The notes: generated from the sequence alone by a model not told the origin. A stretch of 64,000 nt of DNA from an uncultured Alphaproteobacteria bacterium (GCA_913041535.1 CAJWJK010000004.1:62001-126000); one strand, 5' to 3'; numbered from the stretch's first letter, positions 46,066 to 55,359 are shown. Made by a program: numbers and translations.

Positions 46066-46316
46066 TGGAAGTACTCTATTTTGCCTGGTTGCGCGAGCGC
46101 ACGGGAATCTCTCAGGAAACTGTTCAACCTCCAGACGGTACGGATACAGTCGAAAAGCTCATAACGTGGCTTAAAGGCCGCAGTGCGGGTCATGCAGAGG
46201 CCTTCTCTGATCTGGACGTCGTGCGCGTAGCTGTAAATGAGGAATATGCAAAGCTCGACAGCCCAATATCGGCCGGAGACGAAGTTGCATTTTTTCCACC
46301 CGTGACTGGGGGATAG
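46065..46316 (+). CDS. moaD: Molybdopterin synthase sulfur-carrier subunit
   Basis: 83-residue ubiquitin-fold protein ending in the functional Gly-Gly tail (FFPPVTGG), which carries the thiocarboxylate donated to precursor Z. The opening VLYFAWLRERTGISQE is typical. It is translationally coupled to moeA by a one-base overlap, and moaE follows after one base. Confidence 0.95.
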   Translation: MEVLYFAWLRERTGISQETVQPPDGTDTVEKLITWLKGRSAGHAEAFSDLDVVRVAVNEEYAKLDSPISAGDEVAFFPPVTGG

Positions 46317-46317
46317 A

Positions 46318-46767
46318 ATGATTCGTGTTCAAACTAAGGATTTCGATGTTGGACGGGAATTATCATCCCTAACTGAACACAACGTTTCCATTGGAGGAAT
46401 AGTGACTTTCGTTGGAACAGTTCGTGGAAACGCGGAGGGTAATGATGTGGGCGCTATGACTCTTGAACATTATCCCGGAATGACGCACAAGGAGCTGGAG
46501 AAGATTGAAAATACAGCACGTGAACGTTGGAATCTCGCAGGCAGTCTGATAATTCATCGTCATGGACGGCTTAAGCCCGGTGACCGAATCGTTTTAGTGA
46601 TTACTGCATCAGCACACCGACGCGATGCGTTTGAAGCGTGCGAATTCCTTGTTGATTGGCTCAAGACCAAAGCTCCATTTTGGAAGCTTGAAGAAACGTC
46701 TGATGGAACCCGATGGGTAGCGTCGCGTGCAACAGATGATGCGGCTTCCTCAAGATGGACAGAATAG
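46318..46767 (+). CDS. moaE: Molybdopterin synthase catalytic subunit
   Basis: 149-residue large subunit of molybdopterin synthase. Motifs: GGIVTFVGTVRGNAEG (near 27-42), LEHYPGMTHKEL, IIHRHGRLKPGD and the lysine region WLKTKAPFWKLEE. With MoaD it converts precursor Z (cPMP) to molybdopterin. Upstream pathway genes (moaA, moaC) are not in the window. Confidence 0.95.
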   Translation: MIRVQTKDFDVGRELSSLTEHNVSIGGIVTFVGTVRGNAEGNDVGAMTLEHYPGMTHKELEKIENTARERWNLAGSLIIHRHGRLKPGDRIVLVITASAHRRDAFEACEFLVDWLKTKAPFWKLEETSDGTRWVASRATDDAASSRWTE

Positions 46768-47100
46768 CCCAGATACCTTGTGGACGGGCCTATGAGTGGC
46801 TGATGTTAATTAGTTATTTACAATAGAAGCATAAACCGACCGCACCCTTCTGCATCAATAACCTAGTGACCCCCAATTCTTGGGAACGAAAGAGATGCTA
46901 ATGATTAAAGGCATAGATCAACAGATTGGGAAGACGACCCTTCGGGAAGTGATGCTGGTGTGTTGCCGATGATCAAATTGCATGCTCAATGCGCTCTAAT
47001 CATCCGCTTTGCATGGATTACAGTGCCCTGTAGCTTCCAATCTTGTTCTGGGTACTAAGGCAGAAACTCATACCAGATGACTTCCTCCTTTTGTTTTTCG
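46768..47100. other. Convergent intergenic region between moaE and pstS
   Basis: About 330 bases separating convergent genes. A short stem CCCAA-TTC-TTGGG near 46872-46884 could contribute to transcription ending, but it has no T tract. I see no gene or RNA here. Confidence 0.35.
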
Positions 47101-48141
47101 TCACATACTCAGGGGGGTCAGCGTAACGGCAAGTTTCCTCCATTCGTCTCGCTCCCCACCCATAAGGGGTATTAGTCCTTTATCTGTAAGGTACCCAAAA
47201 TCACCCCAAGCTCTCTCGCTTGTAAACTCATCAACAAATTCCCTAATACCTGGAATTATTCCGACGTGGGCATTCTTCACATAAAAGTACATTGAACGAG
47301 ACACGGGGTAAGCACCGGAGACAATATTTTCAAAAGAAGGAGGCACATCGTTGATTACACTTCCCTTAACTTTATCAAAGTTTCGTTCCAGGAAGCTAAA
47401 CCCAAAAACACCGATCGCTGTACTATTTGCAACAAGTTTTTGGACAATTAGGTTGTCGTTTTCTCCGGCCTCAATATACGCGCCGTCCTCCCGAATTGTG
47501 TGACAGATTACTTTATATAAGTTCTTATCCGTTATTTTTAGTGATTTGATACTTTCAAAAGTTTTACAGCCACCTTCTAGTGCTAACTCTACAAAAGCAT
47601 CCCTTGTACCGGACGTTGGCGGAGGGCCGAGAACCTCAATATCTGAATCTGGGAGTGATGCATCTATATCCCTCCATTTCCGATAGGGATTGGGAACCAT
47701 CTGTCCGTCAATCGGTACCTCCTTCGCAAGTGCTAAAAATACCTGCCGCAAACTTATTTCAAACGACGAAGCGTCTTGTGCATTTGCTAGAACAATACCG
47801 TCGTAACCAATCTTAACCTCTGTAACATCGGTCACCCCATTTTCAGCACATTTTTTTAGCTCTGAGGCCTTAATTCTTCGTGAAGCGTTTGCAATATCAG
47901 GGTGCTGCTCTCCAATGCCATTACAAAACAGCTTAATCCCGCCACCTGTTCCTGTACTCTCAACAACCGGCGTGCCAAAATTTGTCGTTCGTCCAAATTG
48001 CTCCGCTACCGTAGTTGAAAATGGAAATACCGTTGATGAACCTACAATCTGTATACGCTCCCGAGCGTAAGCTATCGATACGCCACCCAAACTAACGATA
48101 ACTACACCGAGGCATATGCTTACTAACCTTTTTATATTCAT
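47101..48141 (-). CDS. pstS: Phosphate ABC transporter substrate-binding protein
   Basis: Periplasmic phosphate-binding protein of about 346 residues. I use ATG 48141 (MNIKRLVSICLGVVIVSLGGVSIAYARERIQIVGSST), giving a clear Sec signal peptide cut near AYA-R. The first phosphate-binding loop is GSSTVFPFS, and later EVLGPPPTSGTRDAFVE carries the SGTRD phosphate ligand motif. The pstCAB-phoU genes are not adjacent; both flanks are other genes. The promoter has Pho-box-like repeats, consistent with induction under phosphate limitation. Confidence 0.9.
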   Translation of the reverse strand: MNIKRLVSICLGVVIVSLGGVSIAYARERIQIVGSSTVFPFSTTVAEQFGRTTNFGTPVVESTGTGGGIKLFCNGIGEQHPDIANASRRIKASELKKCAENGVTDVTEVKIGYDGIVLANAQDASSFEISLRQVFLALAKEVPIDGQMVPNPYRKWRDIDASLPDSDIEVLGPPPTSGTRDAFVELALEGGCKTFESIKSLKITDKNLYKVICHTIREDGAYIEAGENDNLIVQKLVANSTAIGVFGFSFLERNFDKVKGSVINDVPPSFENIVSGAYPVSRSMYFYVKNAHVGIIPGIREFVDEFTSERAWGDFGYLTDKGLIPLMGGERDEWRKLAVTLTPLSM

Positions 48142-48204
48142 CGCCTTTCCTATTCCCTGAAGATTCTGTTCTGGATATAACCTACTTTGCATCTCCGTAT
48201 ACTC

Positions 48205-48251
48205 ACTATATGTGGAGTATTTTTGACACCAATATGAATCTTTTGTGAATC
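48205..48251 (-). promoter_or_regulatory. pstS promoter with three-unit Pho-box-like array
   Basis: Read on the minus strand, three 7-mers follow each other with exact 11-base periodicity: GATTCAC (48251-48245), GATTCAT (48240-48234) and GTGTCAA (48229-48223). This resembles the PhoB site (CTGTCAT-N4-CTGTCAT), although the unit matches are partial (5 of 7 at best). A TATAGT -10 at 48210-48205 lies 12 bases after the last unit, the usual spacing for PhoB-activated promoters. Confidence 0.5.
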
Positions 48252-48555
48252 GATCTTGGTCCTTACGGCTAATGCGCTACATTATGGCGAAAGGGGCTTC
48301 CCCTGTAGTAAACAACAAGATTAATTAATGCTAGGGTTTCTACGTTAGAAAATTCAGCATCACGTCTAAAATCAATGATTGTTACGCACATTGCCCCAGC
48401 GAACAGAATATAAACGCACTAACGATTATTGCCCAAATTATAGAAAGAAACTCTTTGCGGACATGATACAGCGAAACTTCCCTAAATCCATGACGCGAGG
48501 GCACCTCAGTTCCCATCAAACGCCATAGAGAAACACACAATATGAGACAGATCAG
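48252..48555. other. Remainder of the pstS / SGNH-hydrolase divergent region
   Basis: About 300 bases without a gene. It contains a short GGGG-CTT-CCCC stem near 48294-48304 and AT-rich stretches before the hydrolase start. No clear promoter for the plus-strand gene stands out. Confidence 0.3.
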
Positions 48556-49728
48556 ATGAAACGTGCTAGATCCCGCAATACGACTCTCGTTATCTGCAGC
48601 ACACTAATAGGTGTCTTAGTAGTGGAGGTCTTTCTCCGAGTAATGGGAATATCTTTTCCAGAATTTGGTGGACCAAACCGAGATTTGGGTTGGGCTCCTA
48701 TAGCCGAAACATCTGGAACATACGCTGCTGACGAGAATGTTGTGATTACAATCAACCGTGAGGGATTCAGGGACGTCGAGCACCCTATCTTGAAACCAGA
48801 CCATACCTTTCGTATTGCCGTTTTGGGTGATTCGTTTACTGAAGCTCGAGAAGTTCCTCTTAAAGACACATACTGGAAACTATTGGAAGGGCACCTTGGA
48901 AAATGTATGAGTGGTAATAGTCAAAATGTTGAAATGATCAACTTTGGTGTCAGTGGATATGGAACGGCACAACAACTTCTATTGCTAGACAAACACGTTC
49001 TCAAATACGACCCCGATATTATTTTGCTAGCCATTTTTACCGGTAACGATATCTGGAATAATAGTCTCGAATTAGATGGCCATGAAAGACGCCCCTATTT
49101 TAAGCTAGATAACGGGAGGCTGGTCCTTCAGAAGCTGACTCGCACGCCATGGGATCATAATTTTGGCTTTCTATGGGCTGATGTTCGACGTTGGGTTTTC
49201 AATCGTGTCCGAATCGCACAGGCTATTTATCAGGCCCGCAGGCATCTCCGTTTTCAATCAAAATATGCCAAATTGAATGTGTACCAACAACTAAACTATA
49301 GCCTCGACAAAGCTATTTACGTTGCCCCTCGTGACGTGCATTGGCAAGAAGCCTGGCAAGTAACTGAAGGACTCATTGCTGCAATTAACGAGAAAGGACG
49401 TGCAAATGGAAGTACCCTTTGGATCGCAACACTTACTAACCCTATTCAAGTATATCCAGATGCGGCAATACGTTCGCGGCTAACCGCTGAGCTCGGCGTC
49501 GCTGATCTTAAATACCCTGATCGTCGTATAGCCCGATTTGCGAATGTCAACAAGATCCCACATGTAACACTGCTTGATTCCTTACGTAAGTATTCAGAAG
49601 AACACAAAATAAATCTTCACGGCGGGAAAAGCTTTAGCGGCGGCCACTGGAATAAATTTGGCCACCAAATCGCGGCGAAAGGCCTCTCCACTCCCATATG
49701 TGAGGCCTACGGCTCTCCAGAGACTTGA
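48556..49728 (+). CDS. SGNH/GDSL-type hydrolase, membrane-anchored
   Basis: 390-residue protein with one N-terminal hydrophobic anchor (TTLVICSTLIGVLVVEVFLRV) and a periplasmic hydrolase domain. The nucleophile block is VLGDSFTEAREV (GDS near 95-97). The oxyanion-hole blocks NFGVSGYGT and FTGNDIWNN follow, and a C-terminal HWNKFGH supplies the catalytic histidine. Such enzymes often add or remove acetyl groups on polysaccharides. It lies upstream of genes for surface-sugar synthesis, which is compatible with that role; the exact substrate is unknown. Confidence 0.82.
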   Translation: MKRARSRNTTLVICSTLIGVLVVEVFLRVMGISFPEFGGPNRDLGWAPIAETSGTYAADENVVITINREGFRDVEHPILKPDHTFRIAVLGDSFTEAREVPLKDTYWKLLEGHLGKCMSGNSQNVEMINFGVSGYGTAQQLLLLDKHVLKYDPDIILLAIFTGNDIWNNSLELDGHERRPYFKLDNGRLVLQKLTRTPWDHNFGFLWADVRRWVFNRVRIAQAIYQARRHLRFQSKYAKLNVYQQLNYSLDKAIYVAPRDVHWQEAWQVTEGLIAAINEKGRANGSTLWIATLTNPIQVYPDAAIRSRLTAELGVADLKYPDRRIARFANVNKIPHVTLLDSLRKYSEEHKINLHGGKSFSGGHWNKFGHQIAAKGLSTPICEAYGSPET

Positions 49729-49807
49729 TTTTTCAACATATCATTGGAATGAAAAGAACCTGTTACTCTGCAACATATCCAAGATCGGCATGAAGGCACA
49801 TATGAGG

Positions 49808-49882
49808 TGGCTGGGGCGGCAGGATTCGAACCTGCGAATGCCGATACCAAAAACCGGTGCCTTACCACTTGGCTACGCCCCA
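49808..49882 (-). tRNA. tRNA-Gln(UUG)
   Basis: The minus strand reads a complete 75-base cloverleaf with encoded CCA. The acceptor stem is TGGGGCG/CGCCCCA, the anticodon stem CCGGT/ATCGG with loop TTTTGGT (anticodon TTG), and the T-arm GCAGG-TTCGAAT-CCTGC. Discriminator G and the TG start at the acceptor are typical of tRNA-Gln. Confidence 0.95.
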
Positions 49883-49932
49883 ACAACGTGCCTAAACATA
49901 TTCGTAAATGCAACCTATGGCCAAGCGCTTAT

Positions 49933-50538
49933 CTAAATTTGTTGACGTTTTCGAAGCATATACCAGACCGTCATCGCCACGCCGAGCACCAATATCACCG
50001 CAACTAGAACAAGCACTGCGAGCTGGACACGATAGGCCCTATCCTGAGCTAAATTCCTCTGTTTGAATAGATCTTCAGCTATTTTCTCAAGCTCTATTCG
50101 CAAGTCACCACGCGCAGCGGTAAGGATTACGGACAGCAATTCTCGCCTACGAACATCGCTGCTCTCATGATTCACAAGTTCACGCAACGCAACAATATAA
50201 GTACGTGTATTACTCTCAAGAGAAGCGTCTTGAAATTCACCAAAGAGTTCTGCGTCATGCACCGTTTCGATGGAATTCACCGCTACTCGTATGTCCGACG
50301 AAAGCCTGTTACGTTCCGATTCATCAGAAACGGCAACCCAAAGCACGGTATCTAGCGCCACAGCTCGAACGGTGCTTAACTGTCGTTCGCAGTAAAAAAT
50401 CTGAATCTGTAAAGCTCTCACAGATTCAGAACTTTGGAAAATCACAAGAGAACACATGAGTGTTGCTCCGCTGATCAAGGCTAGTCCAAGCAAAATTCCA
50501 ATAAACTGGCGATGGGAAATCTGGAGCCAAGTCAGCAT
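49933..50538 (-). CDS. Two-transmembrane protein with helical periplasmic domain (unknown function)
   Basis: 201-residue protein starting at ATG 50538 (MLTWLQISHRQFIGILLGLALISG); the track's longer version reads back into the neighbouring gene. One helix at each end (near 12-35 and 173-195) flanks a polar region of about 130 residues predicted to be mostly helical, with a short cytoplasmic tail (MLRKRQQI). The layout resembles the ligand-sensing module of chemoreceptors or histidine kinases, but no output domain follows. It lies 4 bases after the WecA-like gene, so it may be co-transcribed with it. Not recognised as a named family. Confidence 0.6.
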   Translation of the reverse strand: MLTWLQISHRQFIGILLGLALISGATLMCSLVIFQSSESVRALQIQIFYCERQLSTVRAVALDTVLWVAVSDESERNRLSSDIRVAVNSIETVHDAELFGEFQDASLESNTRTYIVALRELVNHESSDVRRRELLSVILTAARGDLRIELEKIAEDLFKQRNLAQDRAYRVQLAVLVLVAVILVLGVAMTVWYMLRKRQQI

Positions 50539-50542
50539 ACTG

Positions 50543-51550
50543 TTATACCTTCCCGATCTCTCGCACGAACCGTCGCTTTCCCAATATGACGATGGACAAG
50601 TATACAACCAAGACTACCGCCGCCCACGCGGCCACCCATTCAGGCATCAAAATGGAAAGTCCACTCGGAACGGCCACCAAGGATAAATATACCAATAGAC
50701 CCCAACGCCACGGCATCCAATGGGTTAGTATATGGTGCAAGTGATTTTGATCAGAACGGAATGGCGACCTCCCCTTATATAGCCTCTCACCCATCAACCG
50801 CAGACAGTCAACTATTGGAATTAGAAACCAAAGCGCAACAACATCTGCACGCATTTCTGAAAATCCTATTCCATAGCTGTATACAGTTAAGAGTCCGATA
50901 CATGCACTTATGGAATAACTCCCCGAATCACCCAAGAACAAGCGACCGGTAAGATTAAAAATAAGTGTTAGAACAAGCCCTACTGACAACACGATCAAAA
51001 GAGGTTGCAAGTGAAAGGGGCCGTACACAAACAATAAGGTGGTCCAAATTAGAGAGAGTCCAATAACTAAACCGTTCTTACCGTCAGCCATATTGGTAGC
51101 ATTTTGAACTCCTACAAGGCAGAACATTGTAAATATCATTACAAACCAGGTATCTGGTGTAATTAAGTTTGGATAAAAACTAAACAACAAGAAATCTACC
51201 CCTAGGGCCGGCACGACAAGCACTGCAGATAAGAAAATTATGGTAGATATAAAAAGTCGGTAAAGAGGCCTTATCTGAATACTATCATCAATCATGCCCA
51301 CCAACAGAAACATGGTGGCCACTACTCCAAGCACTGCGTACAGTGGCATGTGCCGCATCCCGAAAACGCACAGACCACACATAATTATCACTGGCACAGT
51401 TACAGCAATTCCACCTAAAAGAGGAACCGCAGAATCATGCGTTTTTCGATCTCCATCAGGGAAATCCAAAAGGCCAAACTTGTGCCCGAAGAACCGGGAA
51501 AAAACACAGATGAAAATGCTAAATGCACCGAGCAACACATAAGTCAACAT
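50543..51550 (-). CDS. Undecaprenyl-phosphate sugar-1-phosphate transferase (MraY/WecA family)
   Basis: 335-residue polytopic membrane protein of the glycosyltransferase-4 family, about ten hydrophobic helices. Motifs: DFPDGDRKTHDSAVPLLGG (near 28-46), LVGMIDDS (near 82-89), NATNMADGKNGLV (near 150-162) and DQNHLHHIL (near 269-277), the WecA-type HxHH loop. It should transfer a HexNAc-1-phosphate to the lipid carrier to start O-antigen or capsule synthesis. Which sugar is used is not determined. It is separate from the cell-wall mraY locus. Confidence 0.87.
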   Translation of the reverse strand: MLTYVLLGAFSIFICVFSRFFGHKFGLLDFPDGDRKTHDSAVPLLGGIAVTVPVIIMCGLCVFGMRHMPLYAVLGVVATMFLLVGMIDDSIQIRPLYRLFISTIIFLSAVLVVPALGVDFLLFSFYPNLITPDTWFVMIFTMFCLVGVQNATNMADGKNGLVIGLSLIWTTLLFVYGPFHLQPLLIVLSVGLVLTLIFNLTGRLFLGDSGSYSISACIGLLTVYSYGIGFSEMRADVVALWFLIPIVDCLRLMGERLYKGRSPFRSDQNHLHHILTHWMPWRWGLLVYLSLVAVPSGLSILMPEWVAAWAAVVLVVYLSIVILGKRRFVREIGKV

Positions 51551-51734
51551 CGTCTGACCTCAATCAAGCACTCCAAAAACGGGCATATCATCAACTCGAA
51601 AATGGGCACATTGGATCGAAATATTCACTTAACGTAGACATCATCTTATCATGCCGATCTAGGCCCACAGAACAATGGCTGTCTGGCATGACCTACGCAT
51701 CAACTGTATTCAACCAAAACCTTACGAAGTGCTC

Positions 51735-53135
51735 CTAACAAGGTGTGTTCGACACACTCAGTCCACTTAGGCCTTCAGGGACCTCTACACCACTTGCCAT
51801 CAGCTGATCAACCAAATTGGCGCACAAAATTCTCAGAGTCGACGAATCCTCCGCCTCTATCCGCGCCACCAATACTGGTTGGGTGTTTGAAGCTCGCAAG
51901 AGCCACCAGCCTCCTCGTTCCGTTACCCGAACTCCATCTATAGTGACAAGGTCAGAACTGATCTTCTCTACGCGTTCTCGCACCTCATTAATTACATCGA
52001 ATTTTCTTTCGTCTGGGCAAGGAAAACGAATTTCTGGTGTGTTATAGAGGGCTGGCAGCGAATCAAGAAGATCAGAAAGCGTCCCCGATCTGGCAGAGAG
52101 AAAATTAATTAGGCGCACAGCTGCATACAAAGCATCATCATAGCCATAGTTATGGTCGGCAAAAAAAATGTGCCCACTCATCTCCCCTGCAAGAAGTGCT
52201 CCAGTTTCCAACATTTTGCTCTTTATTCTCGAATGACCTGTCTGCCACATCATCGGACAGCCACCAAGTCGCGAAACCTCATCGAAAAGCATCTGACTTG
52301 ACTTTACATCTGCTATAACCGTGCAGCCTGGATGTTCTGAAAGCACATCGCGGGCAAGTACAGCCAAAATCTGATCTCCCCATAGTACACGTGCCTTATT
52401 ATCAACTACTCCGATGCGGTCCCCGTCTCCATCAAACGCTACACCCAGATCCGCTTCTTCTTGAAGAACTTTTTCACGCAACTGATTCAAATTTTCAACA
52501 ACAGTTGGGTCAGGGTGATGGGCGGGAAATGTTCCATCAATTGACTCATTAAGAACATAGTGTCGGCCCGGTACACTTCGAATAAGAGTTGATATAGCAT
52601 CGCCGGCTGCTCCATTTCCGGCATCCCATACTACGCTTAAATCTTTCCTGCCCTTGTATACGTTTGCTAACGCGTTAACATACTCCTCAACATGAGGTCT
52701 CTCCGCCACTTCACCCTTACCGTCACAAAAACTTCTATCAGCAATCACTTGACCAAGACTTGTTATTGATTCACCAAAAAATGCTTGGCCACTCAGCGTA
52801 AACTTAAAACCATTATACTCCGGTGGATTGTGGGAACCGGTTACCATAACACCAGCATCGCTCCCAGAAGTATAAACGGCATGGTACAACATTGGTGTTG
52901 GACCTAACCCTAGGCGATACACGTCAGCCCCAGTTTCCAAAAGACCCTGAACAAGCGAGTGCTCTAATTCGGGAGAACTCAGACGGCCATCATATGCAGT
53001 AGCAACTACCCGTCCTCCCGAACGCAAAACCAGTGTCCCGAAACCAAGGCCTACAAGGTACGCATCGCGGGAACTCAGAGTTTTACCCAACACGCCGCGA
53101 ATGTCATACTCGCGAAGGATCGAAGGATCGAGCAT
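51735..53135 (-). CDS. Phosphomannomutase/phosphoglucomutase
   Basis: 466-residue alpha-D-phosphohexomutase (AlgC/ManB type), interconverting hexose-6- and -1-phosphates for sugar-nucleotide synthesis. I start at ATG 53135 (MLDPSILREYDIRGVLGK), preceded by AAGG; the track adds 27 unrelated residues. The phosphoserine loop is VTGSHNPPEYNGFK, the metal loop DGDGDRIG, and the sugar-binding loop GEMSGHIFF. Two downstream genes in the same direction handle carrier-lipid sugar transfer, so a role in surface polysaccharide is likely. Confidence 0.92.
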   Translation of the reverse strand: MLDPSILREYDIRGVLGKTLSSRDAYLVGLGFGTLVLRSGGRVVATAYDGRLSSPELEHSLVQGLLETGADVYRLGLGPTPMLYHAVYTSGSDAGVMVTGSHNPPEYNGFKFTLSGQAFFGESITSLGQVIADRSFCDGKGEVAERPHVEEYVNALANVYKGRKDLSVVWDAGNGAAGDAISTLIRSVPGRHYVLNESIDGTFPAHHPDPTVVENLNQLREKVLQEEADLGVAFDGDGDRIGVVDNKARVLWGDQILAVLARDVLSEHPGCTVIADVKSSQMLFDEVSRLGGCPMMWQTGHSRIKSKMLETGALLAGEMSGHIFFADHNYGYDDALYAAVRLINFLSARSGTLSDLLDSLPALYNTPEIRFPCPDERKFDVINEVRERVEKISSDLVTIDGVRVTERGGWWLLRASNTQPVLVARIEAEDSSTLRILCANLVDQLMASGVEVPEGLSGLSVSNTPC

Positions 53136-53267
53136 ATAAGCCTTATCAAGGTGGGTAGCAAATATCGAACATTGTAATATCACGACCACGAATTCGGATA
53201 AAGACCTACGAATCAATCTCGTCGGGTGTAACTTATCGTTGTAGAATCAATATTAGTGTAGAACAGT

Positions 53268-55214
53268 ATGTGTGGAATAGCCGGTATACTGGACCAACAT
53301 CAACGAAATTCAGCGTCTGAGCTTGAGGCCATTGCAAATCGCATGGCCAATAGTATTGCCCACCGTGGCCCAGATTCAGAGGGCTCCTGGGTCGATGCTT
53401 CTGCTGGGATAGCGCTTGCCCATCGCCGCCTTGCAATCATCGATCTATCAGTCGAAGGAAACCAGCCTATGTCCTCTTCTGATGGGCGTTATGTCATTGT
53501 CTTCAATGGGGAAATCTATAACTTTCAGGAACTCCGAACGGACTTAAAGGCTCTCGGTCACAATTTTCGAAGTAACTCGGATACGGAAGTCTTGCTAGAG
53601 GCAGTTTCCGAATGGGGCCTTGAAAATGCACTATCACGTTGTATTGGAATGTTTGCGTTCGCTCTGTGGGAACATCAGAACCGCAACCTACACCTTGTCC
53701 GAGACCGCCTTGGGATTAAACCATTATACTACGGTCCAATCGGAACTAGCTTTGCATTTGCGTCCGAGATAGGCGCACTCTGTACCCACCCCAATTTTCA
53801 AAGAGATATCGATCGCGATGCACTCGCTATATACATGCTACGTAACTGTGTACCCGCACCCTATTCGATATTTCGTCATATCAAGAAGTTGCCACCAGGA
53901 GCAATTCTTACCGTCCATGGCAGTAGTGGGGAGTCAACTATTTCCTCGTATTGGTCACTAAAGCAAGTTGCTGAGGCAGGCGTAACAACCCCGTTTTCAG
54001 GCAATGAAGGTGAAGCACTGGAAGCCCTCGAAGATGTACTCTACGAATCAGTTCGGGCTCGGCTAGTTGCGGATGTTCCAGTCGGAGCGTTCCTTTCTGG
54101 CGGCATAGATTCCAGCCTCGTCGCGTCATTCATACGCGAAGTATCGGGAGAAGAGATACTCACCTATACCGTAGGTTTTGAATCAGCTGATTATGACGAA
54201 ACAGCTGATGCTACCGCGGTTGCCCACCACCTTGGCACCAAACATAATTCCCACATCCTTACTATTTCCGACGCAATGTCAGTCATTCCCAAACTTGGCA
54301 ATATATTTGATGAACCATTTGCAGATTCATCACAAATACCAACCTTTCTTGTGTCACAGATCGCCCGCCGAGAGGTTAAGGTCGTTTTATCCGGGGATGG
54401 AGGAGATGAACTTTTTGCTGGGTATAACAGGCACATTTGGTGCGAACGTATTGCTTCCTGGTCGTCAGGAAAACCAAACTTCCTTTTGCATTCAATTGCA
54501 AGAGCACTAGTACTACTTTCACCAGACTCCTGGGATCGGATTCTGGATGGGTTACAACCAGTGCTGCCATCACGGCTTAAACTGAGCCATACCGGAGATA
54601 AAATCCACAAACTCTCGCGTGTACTCGCTGCGCGAAATGCCTCAGAGATCTATAGAACATTGGTAGGCCATTGGCATGAGCCATCACATGTAGTGAAGGG
54701 TGGCCTTGAACCACCTTCCGTAGTTTCAGAAGATAGTGAATGGGCTCAATTACCAGATTTTACGCGCCAAATGCTATATTTGGATACACGGACTTATCTG
54801 CCAGACGACATATTGACGAAGGTGGACCGAGCAACGATGGCTGTAGGGTTAGAAGCTCGAGTTCCACTTCTTGATCACCGTGTCGTCGAATTTGCGTGGC
54901 AGCTCCCAACTGAACTAAAGATACATAACGGACAAGGGAAATATATTCTTAGGCAAGCCCTGCACAAACGCCTGCCAAAGACGATTTTTGATCATCCTAA
55001 GCGTGGCTTCGAAGTACCTCTTCATGAATGGTTGCGCGGCCCTTTGCGGGAATGGGCCGAAGATCTTCTGTCACCTAAACGGCTACAGCATGACGGCTTT
55101 TTTTCGTCCGCTCCTATCCAAACTATGTGGCAGGAACACCTTTCAGGAAAACGAAACTGGCATCATCATCTATGGGATGTCCTCATGTTCAACGCATGGC
55201 TCTCTGCACAGTAA
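53268..55214 (+). CDS. asnB: Asparagine synthetase (glutamine-hydrolysing)
   Basis: 648-residue AsnB-type amidotransferase. The N-terminal class-II glutaminase domain begins MCGIAGILDQ (Cys2 nucleophile), with AHRGPDSEG following. The synthetase domain carries VGAFLSGGIDSSLVA (pyrophosphatase loop, near 271-285). Length and order match the long AsnB subfamily often found in polysaccharide clusters, where it may amidate uronic acids rather than make free asparagine. It is divergent from the phosphomannomutase gene. Both roles remain possible. Confidence 0.9.
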   Translation: MCGIAGILDQHQRNSASELEAIANRMANSIAHRGPDSEGSWVDASAGIALAHRRLAIIDLSVEGNQPMSSSDGRYVIVFNGEIYNFQELRTDLKALGHNFRSNSDTEVLLEAVSEWGLENALSRCIGMFAFALWEHQNRNLHLVRDRLGIKPLYYGPIGTSFAFASEIGALCTHPNFQRDIDRDALAIYMLRNCVPAPYSIFRHIKKLPPGAILTVHGSSGESTISSYWSLKQVAEAGVTTPFSGNEGEALEALEDVLYESVRARLVADVPVGAFLSGGIDSSLVASFIREVSGEEILTYTVGFESADYDETADATAVAHHLGTKHNSHILTISDAMSVIPKLGNIFDEPFADSSQIPTFLVSQIARREVKVVLSGDGGDELFAGYNRHIWCERIASWSSGKPNFLLHSIARALVLLSPDSWDRILDGLQPVLPSRLKLSHTGDKIHKLSRVLAARNASEIYRTLVGHWHEPSHVVKGGLEPPSVVSEDSEWAQLPDFTRQMLYLDTRTYLPDDILTKVDRATMAVGLEARVPLLDHRVVEFAWQLPTELKIHNGQGKYILRQALHKRLPKTIFDHPKRGFEVPLHEWLRGPLREWAEDLLSPKRLQHDGFFSSAPIQTMWQEHLSGKRNWHHHLWDVLMFNAWLSAQ

Positions 55215-55359
55215 GTTAGCTCCCTATATAGAGATAACGCTACGACTAAGACTGTTTCGAGTTCTTTGTCACACTGATCTAAGAAATCAAAGTGAAATTA
55301 AATCTACCGCAACATATACCGTTGAAAAGTATAACTGAAGTTAATCTATCACGGAAACT

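Noticed and set aside
46872-46884. CCCAA-TTC-TTGGG stem as moaE terminator
   Set aside because: Too short, more than 100 bases after the stop, and without a T tract.
49658-49936. 92-residue track ORF
   Set aside because: It runs through the tRNA-Gln gene and out of the SGNH gene in another frame.
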